DNA of 64,000 nt from Paractinoplanes toevensis (GCF_018332695.1 NZ_BOQN01000100.1:1-64000); one strand, 5' to 3'; positions 32,490 to 43,420 are shown, numbered from the stretch's first letter. A program made the numbers and translations. The notes: a model not told the origin generated them from the letters alone.

Positions 32490-33731
32490 TCAAGCCGCCC
32501 GGCGCGGAATGGCGGCCCGGTCGATCGGCGGCGCCGGCTTCAAACCGGTGGAGGCCAGGCCGTCCGGCTGCCGGAAGCTGAGCGCCTCGGCGTCCAGCGC
32601 GTCGTAGAGCAGATCCAGGTCGAGCGTGCCGACCGGCGGATAGGTCCGCTCGCGCGGCGGCTCCTGGCCGGGGCCGAGCGCGCCCTGCTCGATCATGAAC
32701 TCGAGAATGGCCTGCTTGACCGCGGGCAGCGTGACCGGCGAGTGATAGAGAACGTTGAGGGCCTGCATCCGCATGCCCTGCACGTGCTCCTCGCCCTTGT
32801 TGTCATGGAAGTGCGGGTTTCGGGTCTCGATCTGCAGCACCGGCACCGAATTGGCCATGACGTCGGCATTCGTGCTCTCCAGCACGCCGCCGAACTGCTC
32901 GAACAGGTCCATGTACTCGTACGGTTCGACCGCGAAACCGCCGGCAAGGCGCAGTTTGAGGCCGAGGTCGAGGGTCATCGCGTGCTCGCCCGCATTGCCG
33001 GTGGCGATCACCTCGGTGCCGAAGCCGGAGTATTCCGCGAGGAACCGGTTCAGCCACTCGTTGGTGATCTGCGAACTGCGGCCCTTACGGCTGAAGAACA
33101 GCCGGTTGTCCCGCAGCTTCGGCTTCGAGTGCCAGGAGATGCGGACCATCGAGTACGGCGACTCGGCCAGGTAGAGGCCCGCCGCGTAGACCTTGCAGTA
33201 CTCGTGGACCGAACCGGGCACGTAGTTGTCGGCATCCACGTATCCGATATATCGCCGCCCGGTCGTCGCGGCCAGTGCCATGCCGATCAGCATGGCCTCG
33301 CCCTTACCCGCCCGGACCAGGCCGTCGTCGTCGATCAGCTCGGGCATGCCGGCCGCCTTGAACGCTCCGGCCACCCCCGGATCGCGCTGATGCACGGTGA
33401 TCGCCGAGCGCCCGGCCAGCCGGCAGAACTGCTCGACGGTCTGCGCCTCGCTCTCGTACCGGTCGACCGGAGCGCGGTCGCTGTTCGAGACGAGAACTAT
33501 CAGGCAGTCGTGCGGAATGCCGGAGAGCACTCCCTCGATGACGCTTCGTGTCTCATTCATGCAGGGCACGACGATTACCATTTGCGATTCGACGGCGCGC
33601 AACGCATCCGCCGGCACGATACGACTGCCGGCAGCGGCCGACAGACCCGAGTCCAGCTCAATGACACGCTGCAGCTCGTGGATCCGAACCGCGCCGAAAC
33701 GCTCACTCCGGAAAGAATCAGCCAGTCGCAT
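32490..33731 (-). CDS. mpgS: mannosyl-3-phosphoglycerate synthase (GT55)
   Basis: 413-aa glycosyltransferase that joins GDP-mannose to 3-phosphoglycerate, the first step to the compatible solute mannosylglycerate. Family features: FGAVRIHELQRVIELDSG near the N-terminus, VVPCMNETRSVIEGVL, RAGKGEAMLIGM, and the metal motif IGYVDADNYVPGSVHEY. I start at ATG 33731 (MRLADSFRSERFG), which matches family N-termini; a GTG at 33758 with AGGAG would add 9 residues. No mannosyl-3-phosphoglycerate phosphatase gene is visible nearby. It shares the substrate 3-phosphoglycerate with the neighbour SerA. Confidence 0.87.
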   Translation of the reverse strand: MRLADSFRSERFGAVRIHELQRVIELDSGLSAAAGSRIVPADALRAVESQMVIVVPCMNETRSVIEGVLSGIPHDCLIVLVSNSDRAPVDRYESEAQTVEQFCRLAGRSAITVHQRDPGVAGAFKAAGMPELIDDDGLVRAGKGEAMLIGMALAATTGRRYIGYVDADNYVPGSVHEYCKVYAAGLYLAESPYSMVRISWHSKPKLRDNRLFFSRKGRSSQITNEWLNRFLAEYSGFGTEVIATGNAGEHAMTLDLGLKLRLAGGFAVEPYEYMDLFEQFGGVLESTNADVMANSVPVLQIETRNPHFHDNKGEEHVQGMRMQALNVLYHSPVTLPAVKQAILEFMIEQGALGPGQEPPRERTYPPVGTLDLDLLYDALDAEALSFRQPDGLASTGLKPAPPIDRAAIPRRAA

Positions 33732-33840
33732 GCGGGGAATGTACCCGCCGGGCACCACTCCTAAGTGCCTGAACAGCGCACAATTCTATTTCGGCGCCCG
33801 GAAGGTAAGCAGGACGTAACGTGGACGTTTCGAATATGCG

Positions 33841-33876
33841 TCGGCGCCCGCTTTCCCTGCGGAAAACGGGCGCCGA
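33841..33876 (-). terminator. terminator of the ilvBNC operon
   Basis: TCGGCGCCCG (33841-33850) pairs with CGGGCGCCGA (33867-33876), and inside it TTTCC pairs with GGAAA around CTGC. It starts 10 bp past the ilvC stop. A second partial copy of the arm (TTCGGCGCCCGG, ~33790) lies further down. Confidence 0.8.
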
Positions 33877-33885
33877 AGAGGAACG

Positions 33886-34902
<1,017 letters not shown>

Positions 34903-34916
34903 TTACCCTCTGTGAT

Positions 34917-35432
34917 TTAAGCGGCGCGGAGCGCCGGGCCGGTCGTGATGGAGCGCGAGCCGCGGCCGATGGCCACGAGGCCCGACTGCACCATCTCCTT
35001 GATGCCGTACGGCTCGAGATCGCGCAGCAACGCATCCAGTTTGTCGGGGTTACCAGTTGCCTCGATGGTGAGGGTGTCCGGGGCGACGTCGATCACCTTC
35101 GCCCGGAACAGCTCGACCGTCTCGAGGACCTGGCTTCGCTGCGCGCGATCGGCGCGCACCTTGACCAGCAGGAGCTCGCGCTGGACCGACTGCTGCGGGT
35201 CCAGCTCGACGATCTTCAGCACGTTCACCAGCTTGTTGAGCTGCTTGGTCACCTGCTCCAGGGGTGAGGAGTCGGCGTTGACCACGATCGTGATGCGGGA
35301 GACGTCCGGGTTCTCCGTCTCGCCCACCGCCAGGGAGTCGATGTTGAAGCTGCGCCGGGAGAAGAGGCCGCTGACCCGGGCGAGCACCCCAGGCTTGTTC
35401 TCGACCAGCACCGACAGCGTGTGCTTGTTCAT
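34917..35432 (-). CDS. ilvN: acetolactate synthase regulatory subunit
   Basis: 171-aa regulatory subunit giving valine feedback control to IlvB. Standard N-terminal ACT domain (HTLSVLVENKPGVLARVSGL, RRSFNIDSLAVGETEN) and the C-terminal ALS_ss region (ELLLVKVRADRAQRSQV). Its ATG overlaps the ilvB stop by one base (TAATG), so the two subunits are translationally coupled. Confidence 0.96.
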   Translation of the reverse strand: MNKHTLSVLVENKPGVLARVSGLFSRRSFNIDSLAVGETENPDVSRITIVVNADSSPLEQVTKQLNKLVNVLKIVELDPQQSVQRELLLVKVRADRAQRSQVLETVELFRAKVIDVAPDTLTIEATGNPDKLDALLRDLEPYGIKEMVQSGLVAIGRGSRSITTGPALRAA

Positions 35433-37258
35433 TACAGGTCGTCCTCTTCGAAGGTCGGGCGCACGTCCCGGGCGAACATGATTTCGTCATTGCTCGTGCC
35501 GGCCGCGACCATGGGCCACACCATGGCGTCCTTGCCGACGGTGAAGTCGATGACCACGGGGGCGTCGTTGATTTCCATGGCCTGCTTGATGATCTTGTCA
35601 ACATCGTCCTTGGACTCACACCGCAGCCCGATGCAGCCGAGCGCCTCGGCCAGCTTCACGAAGTCGGGGATGCGGTGCTTGTGCGTGCCCAGTTCGGTGT
35701 TGGAGTAGCGGCCGTCGTAGAACAGCGTCTGCCACTGCCGGACCATGCCCAGGTTGCCATTGTTGATCACGGCGATCTTGACCGGGATGCCCTCCAGGGC
35801 ACAGGTGGCCAGCTCCTGGTTGGTCATCTGGAAGCAGCCGTCACCGTCGATCGCCCAGACCGCCGTGTCCGGCCGGCCCACCTTGGCGCCCATCGCGGCC
35901 GGAACCGCGTAGCCCATGGTGCCGGCGCCGCCCGAGTTGAGCCAGGTGCCCGGCTTCTCGTACTTGATGAACTGCGACGCCCACATCTGGTGCTGCCCGA
36001 CTCCGGCCACGTAGATCGCGTCCGGGCCGACCAGCTCGCCGATCCGCTCGATCACGTATTGCGGGGCCAGGGTGCCGTCGGTCGGCTCGTCGTAGCCCAG
36101 CGGGTAACGCTCGCGCAGCTCGTTGAGGGTGGCCCACCACGACTCGTACTGTGCGGTGCCGCCGGCCGAGGCGGACACCGCGGCGATCAGCTCGTCGATG
36201 ACGTGCCGGGCGTCGCCCACGATCGGGACGTCGGCGTGCCGGTTCTTGCCGATCTCGGCCGGGTCGATGTCGGCGTGCACCACCTTGGCGTCCGGCGCGA
36301 ACGAGTCCAGCTTGCCGGTGACCCGGTCGTCGAAGCGGGCGCCCAGGGTGATCAGCAGGTCGGACTTCTGCAGCGCGTACACCGCCGGGACGGTGCCGTG
36401 CATGCCCGGCATGCCCAGGTGCTGAGGGTGCGAGTCGGGGAACGAGCCGAGCGCCATCAGCGTGGTGATGACCGGGATGCCGGTCAGCTCGGCCAGCTTG
36501 CGCAGCCCGTCGGTGGCACCGGCCTTGAGCACGCCGCCACCCACGTACAGCACCGGGCGCCGGGCCGCGGCGATCAGCCGGGCCGCCTCGCGGATCTGCT
36601 TGCCGTGCGGGTGCAGGGTGGGCCGGTAGCCGGGCAGGTCGAGGGTCGGCGGCCAGGTGAACGTGGTCGGTGCCTGCAGCACGTCCTTGGGGATGTCGAC
36701 CAGGACCGGGCCGGGCCGGCCGGTGGCGGCCAGGTGGAACGCCTCGGCCAGGATCCGCGGCAGCTCCTCGGGCGTCTGCACCAGGAAGTTGTGCTTGGTG
36801 ATCGGCAGCGTGATGCCCTGGATGTCGGCTTCCTGGAAGGCGTCCGTGCCGATCGACGGGCGGGCGACCTGGCCGGTGATCGCGACCATCGGCACCGAGT
36901 CCATGTAGGCGTCGGCGATCGGGGTGACCAGGTTGGTCGCGCCCGGGCCGCTGGTCGCGATGCAGACGCCGACCTTGCCGGTGGCCTGCGCGTAACCGGT
37001 GGCGGCGTGCCCGGCGCCCTGCTCGTGGCGCACCAGGATGTGCCGGACCTTCGAGTCGAAGAGCGGGTCGTACGCCGGCAGGATCGCCCCACCCGGGATG
37101 CCGAAGAGGACCTCGACCCCGAGCGCCTCGAGCGACCGAACTAGAGAGCCGGCTCCGGAGGTGGGCACCGGGGAGGCTACGGCCGGGGCCGGGCTGGCGG
37201 CCGCGACAGTGGCCGGATTGGCTCGGTGGGCGAGAGTCTCGGGAGTGGGTCTCGTCAT
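35432..37258 (-). CDS. ilvB: acetolactate synthase catalytic subunit
   Basis: 608-aa ThDP enzyme making acetolactate or acetohydroxybutyrate. Catalytic Glu region [23 protein letters not shown]-binding middle domain, and ThDP motif [20 protein letters not shown] ending at [12 protein letters not shown]. The first ~35 residues are an Ala/Pro-rich extension typical of actinobacterial IlvB. Expression is probably set by the leader peptide and attenuator immediately upstream. Confidence 0.97.
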   Translation of the reverse strand: MTRPTPETLAHRANPATVAAASPAPAVASPVPTSGAGSLVRSLEALGVEVLFGIPGGAILPAYDPLFDSKVRHILVRHEQGAGHAATGYAQATGKVGVCIATSGPGATNLVTPIADAYMDSVPMVAITGQVARPSIGTDAFQEADIQGITLPITKHNFLVQTPEELPRILAEAFHLAATGRPGPVLVDIPKDVLQAPTTFTWPPTLDLPGYRPTLHPHGKQIREAARLIAAARRPVLYVGGGVLKAGATDGLRKLAELTGIPVITTLMALGSFPDSHPQHLGMPGMHGTVPAVYALQKSDLLITLGARFDDRVTGKLDSFAPDAKVVHADIDPAEIGKNRHADVPIVGDARHVIDELIAAVSASAGGTAQYESWWATLNELRERYPLGYDEPTDGTLAPQYVIERIGELVGPDAIYVAGVGQHQMWASQFIKYEKPGTWLNSGGAGTMGYAVPAAMGAKVGRPDTAVWAIDGDGCFQMTNQELATCALEGIPVKIAVINNGNLGMVRQWQTLFYDGRYSNTELGTHKHRIPDFVKLAEALGCIGLRCESKDDVDKIIKQAMEINDAPVVIDFTVGKDAMVWPMVAAGTSNDEIMFARDVRPTFEEDDL

Positions 37259-37306
37259 GGCTATCGAACCTTCTCGGGATGGTCGTCCAGTCGTACTTTG
37301 AGCAAC

Positions 37307-37338
37307 AAAAAAGGCCCTCGTGCTGTAAGCACGGGACC
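37307..37338 (-). terminator. attenuator terminator upstream of ilvB
   Basis: Minus-strand GC-rich hairpin (37313-37338; one bulge, one G-U) followed by six T residues (37307-37312), 49 nt before the ilvB start and 40 nt after the leader-peptide stop. Confidence 0.85.
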
Positions 37339-37377
37339 TAGCGCACCCTCACCGCAGTTAGCTCGGCAGGAGTGCGC

Positions 37378-37407
37378 TCAACTAAGTACTCGGGACGCGA
37401 AGCACAT
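37378..37407 (-). CDS. ilvB leader peptide
   Basis: 9-codon frame MCFASRVLS, then TGA. Its Val (GTA) and Leu (CTT) codons are rare synonymous choices for this genome, which would make pausing sensitive to branched-chain tRNA charging. A terminator follows. The ATG lies 7 nt after a good -10, so the leader mRNA appears leaderless. An overlapping GTG frame (VLRVPST) is an alternative. Confidence 0.6.
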   Translation of the reverse strand: MCFASRVLS

Positions 37408-37411
37408 GGAC

Positions 37412-39775
37412 CTAACCTTGCCCCATCTCACTCGGCGAGTCAACTGATCCCACATTTTGATCACTCGCCATTGCCCCGAACGCGGGATCCGTCGGCAAAA
37501 CGGCCCTGAGCTGCTTCATTCCAGGCCCGAGCGACACCACCTGGCTGCGCGCGGCGGCGCCTTTCGGCGGCTCGTTGCGCGGTTGCGGCACCGGCCGGGT
37601 GCCGGTGCGCAGTCCGTCCAGCTGTGCCTCGAGGTGCTCGGCCGGCACGCCCCAGCCGAACAGCGACCCCTGCCCGAGCCGGCAGCCGGCCTCCACCACC
37701 GCGGCCCGCTGAGCCGGGGTGCCGATCCCCTCGGCCAGAACTTCGAGCCCGAGCCGGTGTCCGAGCCGGACCACCACGTCGACCAGTGGCGCGGCCTCGC
37801 CGGTGCGCGACTCGGGCTCGGCCACCAGCGCGTGGTCGATCTTGAGAATGTCCACCGGAAGAGTGCGCAGCTGGCCGAGCGACGAGTAGCCGGCGCCGAA
37901 GTCGTCGAGGGCGATCCGCACCCCGGTCGCGCGCAGCTCGGTCAGCCGGCCGATCAGCTCCTCCATGTCGGTGGCGACGGCGTGCTCGGTGACCTCCAGC
38001 ACCAGGCGCTGGGCGGGCACGCCGTGCTCGGCCAGCACGTCGGCGACCTGACCGGCGTAGTCGGCCGCGTGCAGCTCCTTGGGCGACAGGTTGACCGACA
38101 CCCAGACGTCGTGCCCCTTGGCGAGCCAGTCGGCGAGCTGCTTGCAGGCGTTGTCGAGCACCCACGAACCGATCCGGTTGATCAGCCCGGAGTCCTCGGC
38201 CACCGGGATGAACTCGTCCGGCCGCACCGCGCCGAGCGTGGGGTGGTGCCAGCGCAGCAGCGCCTCGGCGCCGACCGGCCGCATCGACGGCAGCGCCACC
38301 ACCGGCTGGAAGACCAGGCGCAGCTGCTCGCGGTCGATCGCGTGCCGCAGCTCGCTCTCCAGCGTGCCCCGGCGGCGCAGCAGCTCGTCGTAGCGGACCT
38401 GGTAGCGCTCGACGCGGTTCTTACCGCGCTGCTTGGCATAGCGCAGGGCGAGATCGGCGTCGCGGATCAGCTCGCCGGCCTCGGACAGGCCCTCGGCCAC
38501 CCCGAGGCTGGCGGACAGGAAGACCGAGATGCCGTCGACCTCGTAGGGCTCCCCCAGCACGGCCAGCAGCCGGTGCGCGGTGAGCGTCGCCTCGTCGGCC
38601 GTGCCGTGCATGAGGATCGCGAACTCGTCGCCGCCGAGCCGGGCCGCCACGTCACCGGCCAGCAGGTTGCGGCGCAGCCGCTCACCCACCTCGACCAGCA
38701 CCGCGTCGCCCACGTCGTGCCCGCGCATGTCGTTGACCGTCTTGAAGCCGTCGAGGTCGATGCCGACCAGCACCAGCGGCTGCTCGGGGCCGTGGCACTC
38801 CTTGAGCGCCCGCTGCAGGCCGCGCCGGTTGGCCAGGCCGGTGAGCGGATCGGTGTGCGCCAGCTCGCGGAAGTGCGCCTCGCTCTGCCGCAGCTTGAGG
38901 GTGTAGCGCCGGACGTCGCCGAGCGCGAGGTACTGCCGGGCGACCAGCGCGAAGCCCTCCACGCTTCCGCCCAGGAAGGCGTAGAAGCCGAACTTGCCGC
39001 CCTGGAAGAGGTGCCAGCCGAGGGCGGCCACCATGGCCATCATCGGGACCACCGCGTACGCCGTGCCGCGCTCGCTGACGTCGCCGACCACCTCGACCGG
39101 CCGGTCGGCCACCTTCACCGCCCGGGCGATCACGAACAGGCCGCCGGGCAGCAGCAGCGCGCCGCACAGCACGTCGACGTCGCGGTCCTGGCAGATGCCG
39201 CCGCCCAGGGCCACCGCCGCGGCGGCCACCAGGGTCACGCCGCCGGCCACCCGCACGGTGGTGAGGCGGGGCCGGTGCGCGTGCAGGGCCAGCACGATGG
39301 TCAGGCCCAGCGAGATGACCGCGAGCCCGGCCGGGACCAGGATCGACGGGCAGGCCATCGGGGTGGCGTCGCCGAGCAGGCGGGTGGGCTCGGTGAGCAG
39401 CACCCACCCGACGAACCAGAAGGCCGCCGCGATCACCACACCGTCGATCAGGTGGCGCAGGGCCGCGCCCGGGCTCTCCGCCGCGCCGGGCAGCACGGCC
39501 GTGCCGATGAGTAGAAGAAGCGTGCCGATCGCGGTGCCGAGCGCCACCGCCGAGCCGAGGCTGACCCGGGGCACCGGAGCGTCGGTGATCAGGGCGCTGA
39601 GCACCCCCGCGAGGGCCGCCGCGGTGGCCAGGGCCCCGCCGAGGGCCAATATGAGGTGTGCCCGGCGGGCTGCTCCGGTGTGCCGGCGGCCGGAATTGCC
39701 CAGCAGGGCAACGGCCGGGACGGCGATCAGGAGACCGGCCAGCCCGGCCAGCTCCACGCCGGACGGTGATTGCAC
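37412..39775 (-). CDS. membrane GGDEF-EAL protein (c-di-GMP turnover), copy 1
   Basis: 787 aa. The N-terminal ~290 residues carry seven or so hydrophobic segments. They are followed by a GGDEF domain with an intact signature (ARLGGDEFAIL, residues ~381-385) and an EAL domain (GAEALLRWHHPT, ~503; LDDFGAGYSSLGQLRTLPVD; LAEGIGTPAQ). Both active sites look complete, so it could make and/or break c-di-GMP, the signal controlling development in filamentous actinobacteria. The C-terminal ~60 residues are low-complexity. Its 3' end contains the ilvB promoter and stops 5 bp short of the ilvB leader peptide. Confidence 0.92.
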   Translation of the reverse strand: MQSPSGVELAGLAGLLIAVPAVALLGNSGRRHTGAARRAHLILALGGALATAAALAGVLSALITDAPVPRVSLGSAVALGTAIGTLLLLIGTAVLPGAAESPGAALRHLIDGVVIAAAFWFVGWVLLTEPTRLLGDATPMACPSILVPAGLAVISLGLTIVLALHAHRPRLTTVRVAGGVTLVAAAAVALGGGICQDRDVDVLCGALLLPGGLFVIARAVKVADRPVEVVGDVSERGTAYAVVPMMAMVAALGWHLFQGGKFGFYAFLGGSVEGFALVARQYLALGDVRRYTLKLRQSEAHFRELAHTDPLTGLANRRGLQRALKECHGPEQPLVLVGIDLDGFKTVNDMRGHDVGDAVLVEVGERLRRNLLAGDVAARLGGDEFAILMHGTADEATLTAHRLLAVLGEPYEVDGISVFLSASLGVAEGLSEAGELIRDADLALRYAKQRGKNRVERYQVRYDELLRRRGTLESELRHAIDREQLRLVFQPVVALPSMRPVGAEALLRWHHPTLGAVRPDEFIPVAEDSGLINRIGSWVLDNACKQLADWLAKGHDVWVSVNLSPKELHAADYAGQVADVLAEHGVPAQRLVLEVTEHAVATDMEELIGRLTELRATGVRIALDDFGAGYSSLGQLRTLPVDILKIDHALVAEPESRTGEAAPLVDVVVRLGHRLGLEVLAEGIGTPAQRAAVVEAGCRLGQGSLFGWGVPAEHLEAQLDGLRTGTRPVPQPRNEPPKGAAARSQVVSLGPGMKQLRAVLPTDPAFGAMASDQNVGSVDSPSEMGQG
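37415..37443 (-). promoter_or_regulatory. ilvB promoter inside the 3' end of the GGDEF-EAL gene
   Basis: Minus strand: -35 TTGACT (37438-37443), a 17-nt spacer, -10 CAAGGT (37415-37420), then 7 nt to the leader ATG. The -35 and -10 lie within the last codons of the upstream gene. Confidence 0.65.
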
Positions 39776-39876
39776 GGGAACACTGTGCCCGATCTCGCTC
39801 CGAATAGGGAGCCCCGAAATCCCGCGCAGTGGACGCGACTGGCATTTGACGGAGACGGCGGTGGCACACTGAGGGG

Positions 39877-41724
39877 ATGCCTGACCTGCGTTCCCGGACC
39901 TCGACCCACGGTCGCACCATGGCCGGCGCGCGTGCCCTGTGGCGCGCCACCGGGATGACCGACGACGACTTCGGCAAGCCCATCGTGGCGATTGCCAACA
40001 GCTACACCCAGTTCGTACCCGGGCACGTGCACCTCAAAGACATGGGTGGCATCGTCGCCGACGCCATCGCCGAGGCGGGCGGCGTCGGGCGCGAGTTCAA
40101 CACCATCGCCGTCGACGACGGCATCGCGATGGGCCACGGCGGCATGCTCTATTCGCTGCCCAGCCGTGAGCTGATCGCCGACGCGGTGGAGTACATGGTG
40201 AACGCGCACTGCGCCGACGCCCTGGTCTGCATCTCGAACTGCGACAAGATCACTCCCGGCATGCTGATCGCCGCCCTGCGGCTCAACATCCCGACGGTGT
40301 TCGTCTCCGGCGGCCCGATGGAGGCCGGCAAGACGGTCGCGATCGAGGGCATCGTGCACGAGAAACTCGACCTGATCGACGCCATGAGCGCGTCGGCCAA
40401 CGAGAACGTGACCGACGAGCAGCTCGGCACCATCGAGCGGTCGGCCTGCCCCACCTGCGGTTCCTGCTCCGGCATGTTCACCGCCAACTCGATGAACTGC
40501 CTCACCGAGGCGATCGGCCTGGCGCTGCCCGGCAACGGCTCGACGCTGGCCACGCACGCCTCCCGCCGGGCGCTCTTCGAGCGGGCCGGCGAGCTGATCG
40601 TCGACATCGCGAAGCAGTACTACGAGAACGACGACGAGAGCGTGCTCCCGCGCAACATCGCCAACCGCAGCGCCTTCGAGAACGCGGTGGCCCTCGACGT
40701 GGCGATGGGCGGCTCGACCAACACGGTGCTGCACCTGCTGGCCGCGGCCCGGGAGGCCGAGCTCGACTTCAGCGTGGCGGACATCGACGCGATCTCCCGC
40801 CGGGTGCCGTGTTTGTCCAAGGTTGCCCCGAACAGCGTGAAGTACCACATGGAGGACGTGCACCGGGCCGGCGGCATCCCGGCCCTGCTCGGTGAGCTCT
40901 ACCGCGGCGGCTCCCTCAAGACCGACGTGCGCAGCGTCCACTCGCCCGACCTGCCGAGCTGGCTCGACAAATGGGACATCCGCAGCGGAAACCCCAGCCC
41001 GGAAGCGCTCGAGCTGTTCCACGCGGCCCCCGGCGGCGTCCGCACCACCCAGCCGTTCAGCACGGAGAACCGCTGGGCGACGCTCGACACCGACAGTGAG
41101 AACGGCTGCATCCGCGCGGTCGACCACGCCTACACGGTCGACGGCGGCCTGGCCATCCTCTTCGGCAACCTCGCCCCCGACGGCTGCGTCGTCAAGACCG
41201 CCGGCGTCGACGAGAGCCTGTGGAAGTTCAGCGGCCCGGCCCGCGTCTTCGAGTCGCAGGACGCCGCGGTCGACGGCATCCTCGGCAAGCAGGTGGTCGA
41301 GGGCGACGTCGTGGTGATCCGCTACGAGGGCCCGCGCGGCGGCCCCGGCATGCAGGAGATGCTCTACCCCACGAGCTTCCTGAAGGGCCGCGGCCTCGGC
41401 AAGGCGTGCGCGCTGATCACCGACGGCCGCTTCTCCGGCGGCACGAGCGGCCTGTCCATCGGCCACGTCTCCCCCGAGGCGGCGTCCGGCGGCCTGATCT
41501 CCCTGGTGGAGACCGGCGACGAGATCACCATCGACATCCCGGGCCGGAGCATCTCGCTGCACGTCGACGACGAGACCCTGGCCCAGCGCCGGCACGAGCA
41601 GGAGCGTCGCCCGAAGCCGTACACCCCGGTCGACCGCACCCGCCCGGTCTCGGCGGCGCTGCGCGCCTACGCCTCGATGGCCACCAGCGCCAGCGACGGC
41701 GCCTACCGCCGCGTGCCCGAATAA
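39877..41724 (+). CDS. ilvD: dihydroxy-acid dehydratase
   Basis: 615-aa Fe-S dehydratase, third common enzyme of Ile/Val synthesis. Cluster cysteines are in [12 protein letters not shown] and [18 protein letters not shown]. Late motifs are [20 protein letters not shown] and [11 protein letters not shown]. Transcribed on its own, divergent from the GGDEF-EAL gene. A TTGACG lies upstream (~39847), and CACACT followed by AGGGG lies just before the ATG. Ends before a strong bidirectional hairpin. Confidence 0.96.
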   Translation: MPDLRSRTSTHGRTMAGARALWRATGMTDDDFGKPIVAIANSYTQFVPGHVHLKDMGGIVADAIAEAGGVGREFNTIAVDDGIAMGHGGMLYSLPSRELIADAVEYMVNAHCADALVCISNCDKITPGMLIAALRLNIPTVFVSGGPMEAGKTVAIEGIVHEKLDLIDAMSASANENVTDEQLGTIERSACPTCGSCSGMFTANSMNCLTEAIGLALPGNGSTLATHASRRALFERAGELIVDIAKQYYENDDESVLPRNIANRSAFENAVALDVAMGGSTNTVLHLLAAAREAELDFSVADIDAISRRVPCLSKVAPNSVKYHMEDVHRAGGIPALLGELYRGGSLKTDVRSVHSPDLPSWLDKWDIRSGNPSPEALELFHAAPGGVRTTQPFSTENRWATLDTDSENGCIRAVDHAYTVDGGLAILFGNLAPDGCVVKTAGVDESLWKFSGPARVFESQDAAVDGILGKQVVEGDVVVIRYEGPRGGPGMQEMLYPTSFLKGRGLGKACALITDGRFSGGTSGLSIGHVSPEAASGGLISLVETGDEITIDIPGRSISLHVDDETLAQRRHEQERRPKPYTPVDRTRPVSAALRAYASMATSASDGAYRRVPE

Positions 41725-41773
41725 AAACCATATAAATACGGGCATCGCCTCCCACAACCGCAAGACACCCGAA

Positions 41774-41808
41774 CCCGAGCCAGGCACCAGCAAGGTGCCT
41801 GGCTCGGG
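41774..41808. terminator. bidirectional terminator between ilvD and tetR-type gene
   Basis: Perfect 15-bp stem (41774-41788 with 41794-41808), loop AGCAA, between convergent genes, 50 bp past the ilvD stop. Confidence 0.88.
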
Positions 41809-41846
41809 CCGTCGGCAGCTTCCGGCCCGGCCCCGGTGGTCACCCC

Positions 41847-42413
41847 TCAGGGCGCCGCTACCTGCGGGAGGCGGGCCATCGTCGCGCGCATCAGGTCGCG
41901 CAGGGATGCTTCGGGCGGGCCGTTCAGCCACTGCTCGAAAGCGACCCGCAGCACCACGGCGCCGGCCTCGGCAGCCAGGCTCGCGTCACCGGCCGGAACG
42001 CCTCGCTTGCGCAGTTCGTCGGCCATGGCGGCGGCCAGCGTGGCCATCTTGATCAGCTCGCGCTCCATGAGTTCGGCGTTCGCGCTGATCACCGCACCTC
42101 GCGTGCGGGAGTGCGCGTGATCGCGGCCCAGGAGCACGGCCGAGGCGTCCAGCGCGGCCGCGACCGCCGCCATCGGGCCGGCCGCGGGCGGCACCGCGTC
42201 GAGGGCTTCGAGCATGCCGTCGCGCAGCCGCTCGGAGCCGGCGAAGAGCACCTCACGCTTGTCGGCGTAGTGCCGGAAGAACGTGCGGGCGGTCACCCCG
42301 GCCTCGCTCGCAATGTCGGCCACCGTCGTCTGCTCGTAGCCGCGCTCCGCATAGAGCCGTAGCGCCGCCTCCTGGAGACGACCCGCCGCGCCTTCCTGCC
42401 ACCTTGCCACCAC
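41847..42413 (-). CDS. TetR-family repressor
   Basis: 188 aa. The N-terminal TetR helix-turn-helix is LRLYAERGYEQTTVADIASEAGVTARTFFRHYADKREVLF. The C-terminal ligand domain is unique to the subfamily. Divergent from an NAD-dependent epimerase gene; two matching palindromes in the 80-bp gap are its probable operators, giving self-repression and control of the neighbour. Inducer unknown. Confidence 0.9.
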   Translation of the reverse strand: MVARWQEGAAGRLQEAALRLYAERGYEQTTVADIASEAGVTARTFFRHYADKREVLFAGSERLRDGMLEALDAVPPAAGPMAAVAAALDASAVLLGRDHAHSRTRGAVISANAELMERELIKMATLAAAMADELRKRGVPAGDASLAAEAGAVVLRVAFEQWLNGPPEASLRDLMRATMARLPQVAAP

Positions 42414-42425
42414 ATGATTCTAGTC

Positions 42426-42480
42426 ATGTCACCGGATGACATCACTCGTGCTAGCGTATTCGATGTCATCAAGTGACATC
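42426..42480. promoter_or_regulatory. paired TetR operators flanking a -10 element
   Basis: Operator 1: ATGTCA-N5-TGACAT (42426-42442). Operator 2: GATGTCA-N5-TGACATC (42462-42480). Same half-site and spacing. The TAGCGT hexamer at 42452-42457 lies between them, so repressor bound at either site would cover a promoter. Operator 2 ends 13 bp before the epimerase ATG. Confidence 0.8.
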
Positions 42481-42493
42481 ACTGGAGGTTGCA

Positions 42494-43375
42494 ATGCGCA
42501 TCTTCGTCACCGGCGCATCCGGCTGGATCGGCTCCGCCACCACCGCCGAGCTGCTCAAAGCCGGCCACCAGGTGGTCGGACTGGCCCGCTCGGACGAGTC
42601 CGCCGCCAAGCTCGAAGCCGCGGGCGCCGAGGTCCGCCGCGGCGATCTGGACGACCTCGACGGCCTGCGCGCCGCCGCCACCGAGGCGGACGGCGTGATC
42701 CATCTCGGCTACAAGCACGACTTCTCCCCGGCCGGCATCGCCGAGGGAGCCCGCGCCGACACCGCCGCGATCACCACGCTGGGCGACGCCCTCGAGGGCA
42801 CCGGCAAGCCGCTCGTGATCGCATCGGGCGTGGTCGGCCTCGCCACCGGCCGGTTCGCCACCGAACAGGACCAGCCCAACCCGGCCGCACACCCGCGGAG
42901 TGCCAACGCGGCGGCCACGCTCGCCTACGCCGACCGCGGCGTGCGCTCGGCGGTCGTCCGGTTCGCGCCCACCGTGCACGGCCGTGGCGACTACGGTTTC
43001 ATGGCCTTCCTCGTCGACATCGCCCGCCGCAACGGCGTCAGCGGTTACCCCGGCGACGGCAGCAACCGCTGGCCGGCCGTCCACGTGTCGGACGCCGCTG
43101 CCCTGGTCCGGCTCGTCGTCGAGCAGGCCCCGGCCGGCACGTCCTGGCACGCCGTCGCCGACGAGGGGGTGCCGACCCGGGAGATCGCCGAGGCGATCGG
43201 CCGGGCGCTCGATCTGCCGGTCAGGTCGGTGCCGGCCGAGCACTTCGAGTGGCTGGCCATGTTCATCGCCATGGACGCTCCGGTCACCAGCGAATACACC
43301 CAGCGCACGCTGGGCTGGAAGCCGACCGGGCCGAGCCTTCTGCAGGACCTCGACGCCGGGGCGTACACCGGCTGA
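42494..43375 (+). CDS. NAD-dependent epimerase/dehydratase family protein
   Basis: 293-aa extended short-chain dehydrogenase: MRIFVTGASGWIGSATTAEL holds the NAD motif GxxGxxG, followed by ARSDESAAKLEAAGAEVRRGDLDD. Active-site Ser/Tyr are not in a standard YxxxK arrangement, so the protein is of the uncharacterised epimerase-like group induced with TetR repressors. ATG 42494 has GGAGG at the right distance. Probably inducible via the divergent TetR protein. Confidence 0.86.
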   Translation: MRIFVTGASGWIGSATTAELLKAGHQVVGLARSDESAAKLEAAGAEVRRGDLDDLDGLRAAATEADGVIHLGYKHDFSPAGIAEGARADTAAITTLGDALEGTGKPLVIASGVVGLATGRFATEQDQPNPAAHPRSANAAATLAYADRGVRSAVVRFAPTVHGRGDYGFMAFLVDIARRNGVSGYPGDGSNRWPAVHVSDAAALVRLVVEQAPAGTSWHAVADEGVPTREIAEAIGRALDLPVRSVPAEHFEWLAMFIAMDAPVTSEYTQRTLGWKPTGPSLLQDLDAGAYTG

Positions 43376-43420
43376 GGCCCGGCCGGGCAACCTCCCGGCA
43401 CGATGCATCGTTGCGGAGTA

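Noticed and set aside
37457-39514. 685-codon plus-strand frame opposite the GGDEF-EAL gene
   Set aside because: Composition is Arg/His/Gly-rich and unlike any family; the minus strand encodes clear GGDEF and EAL domains.
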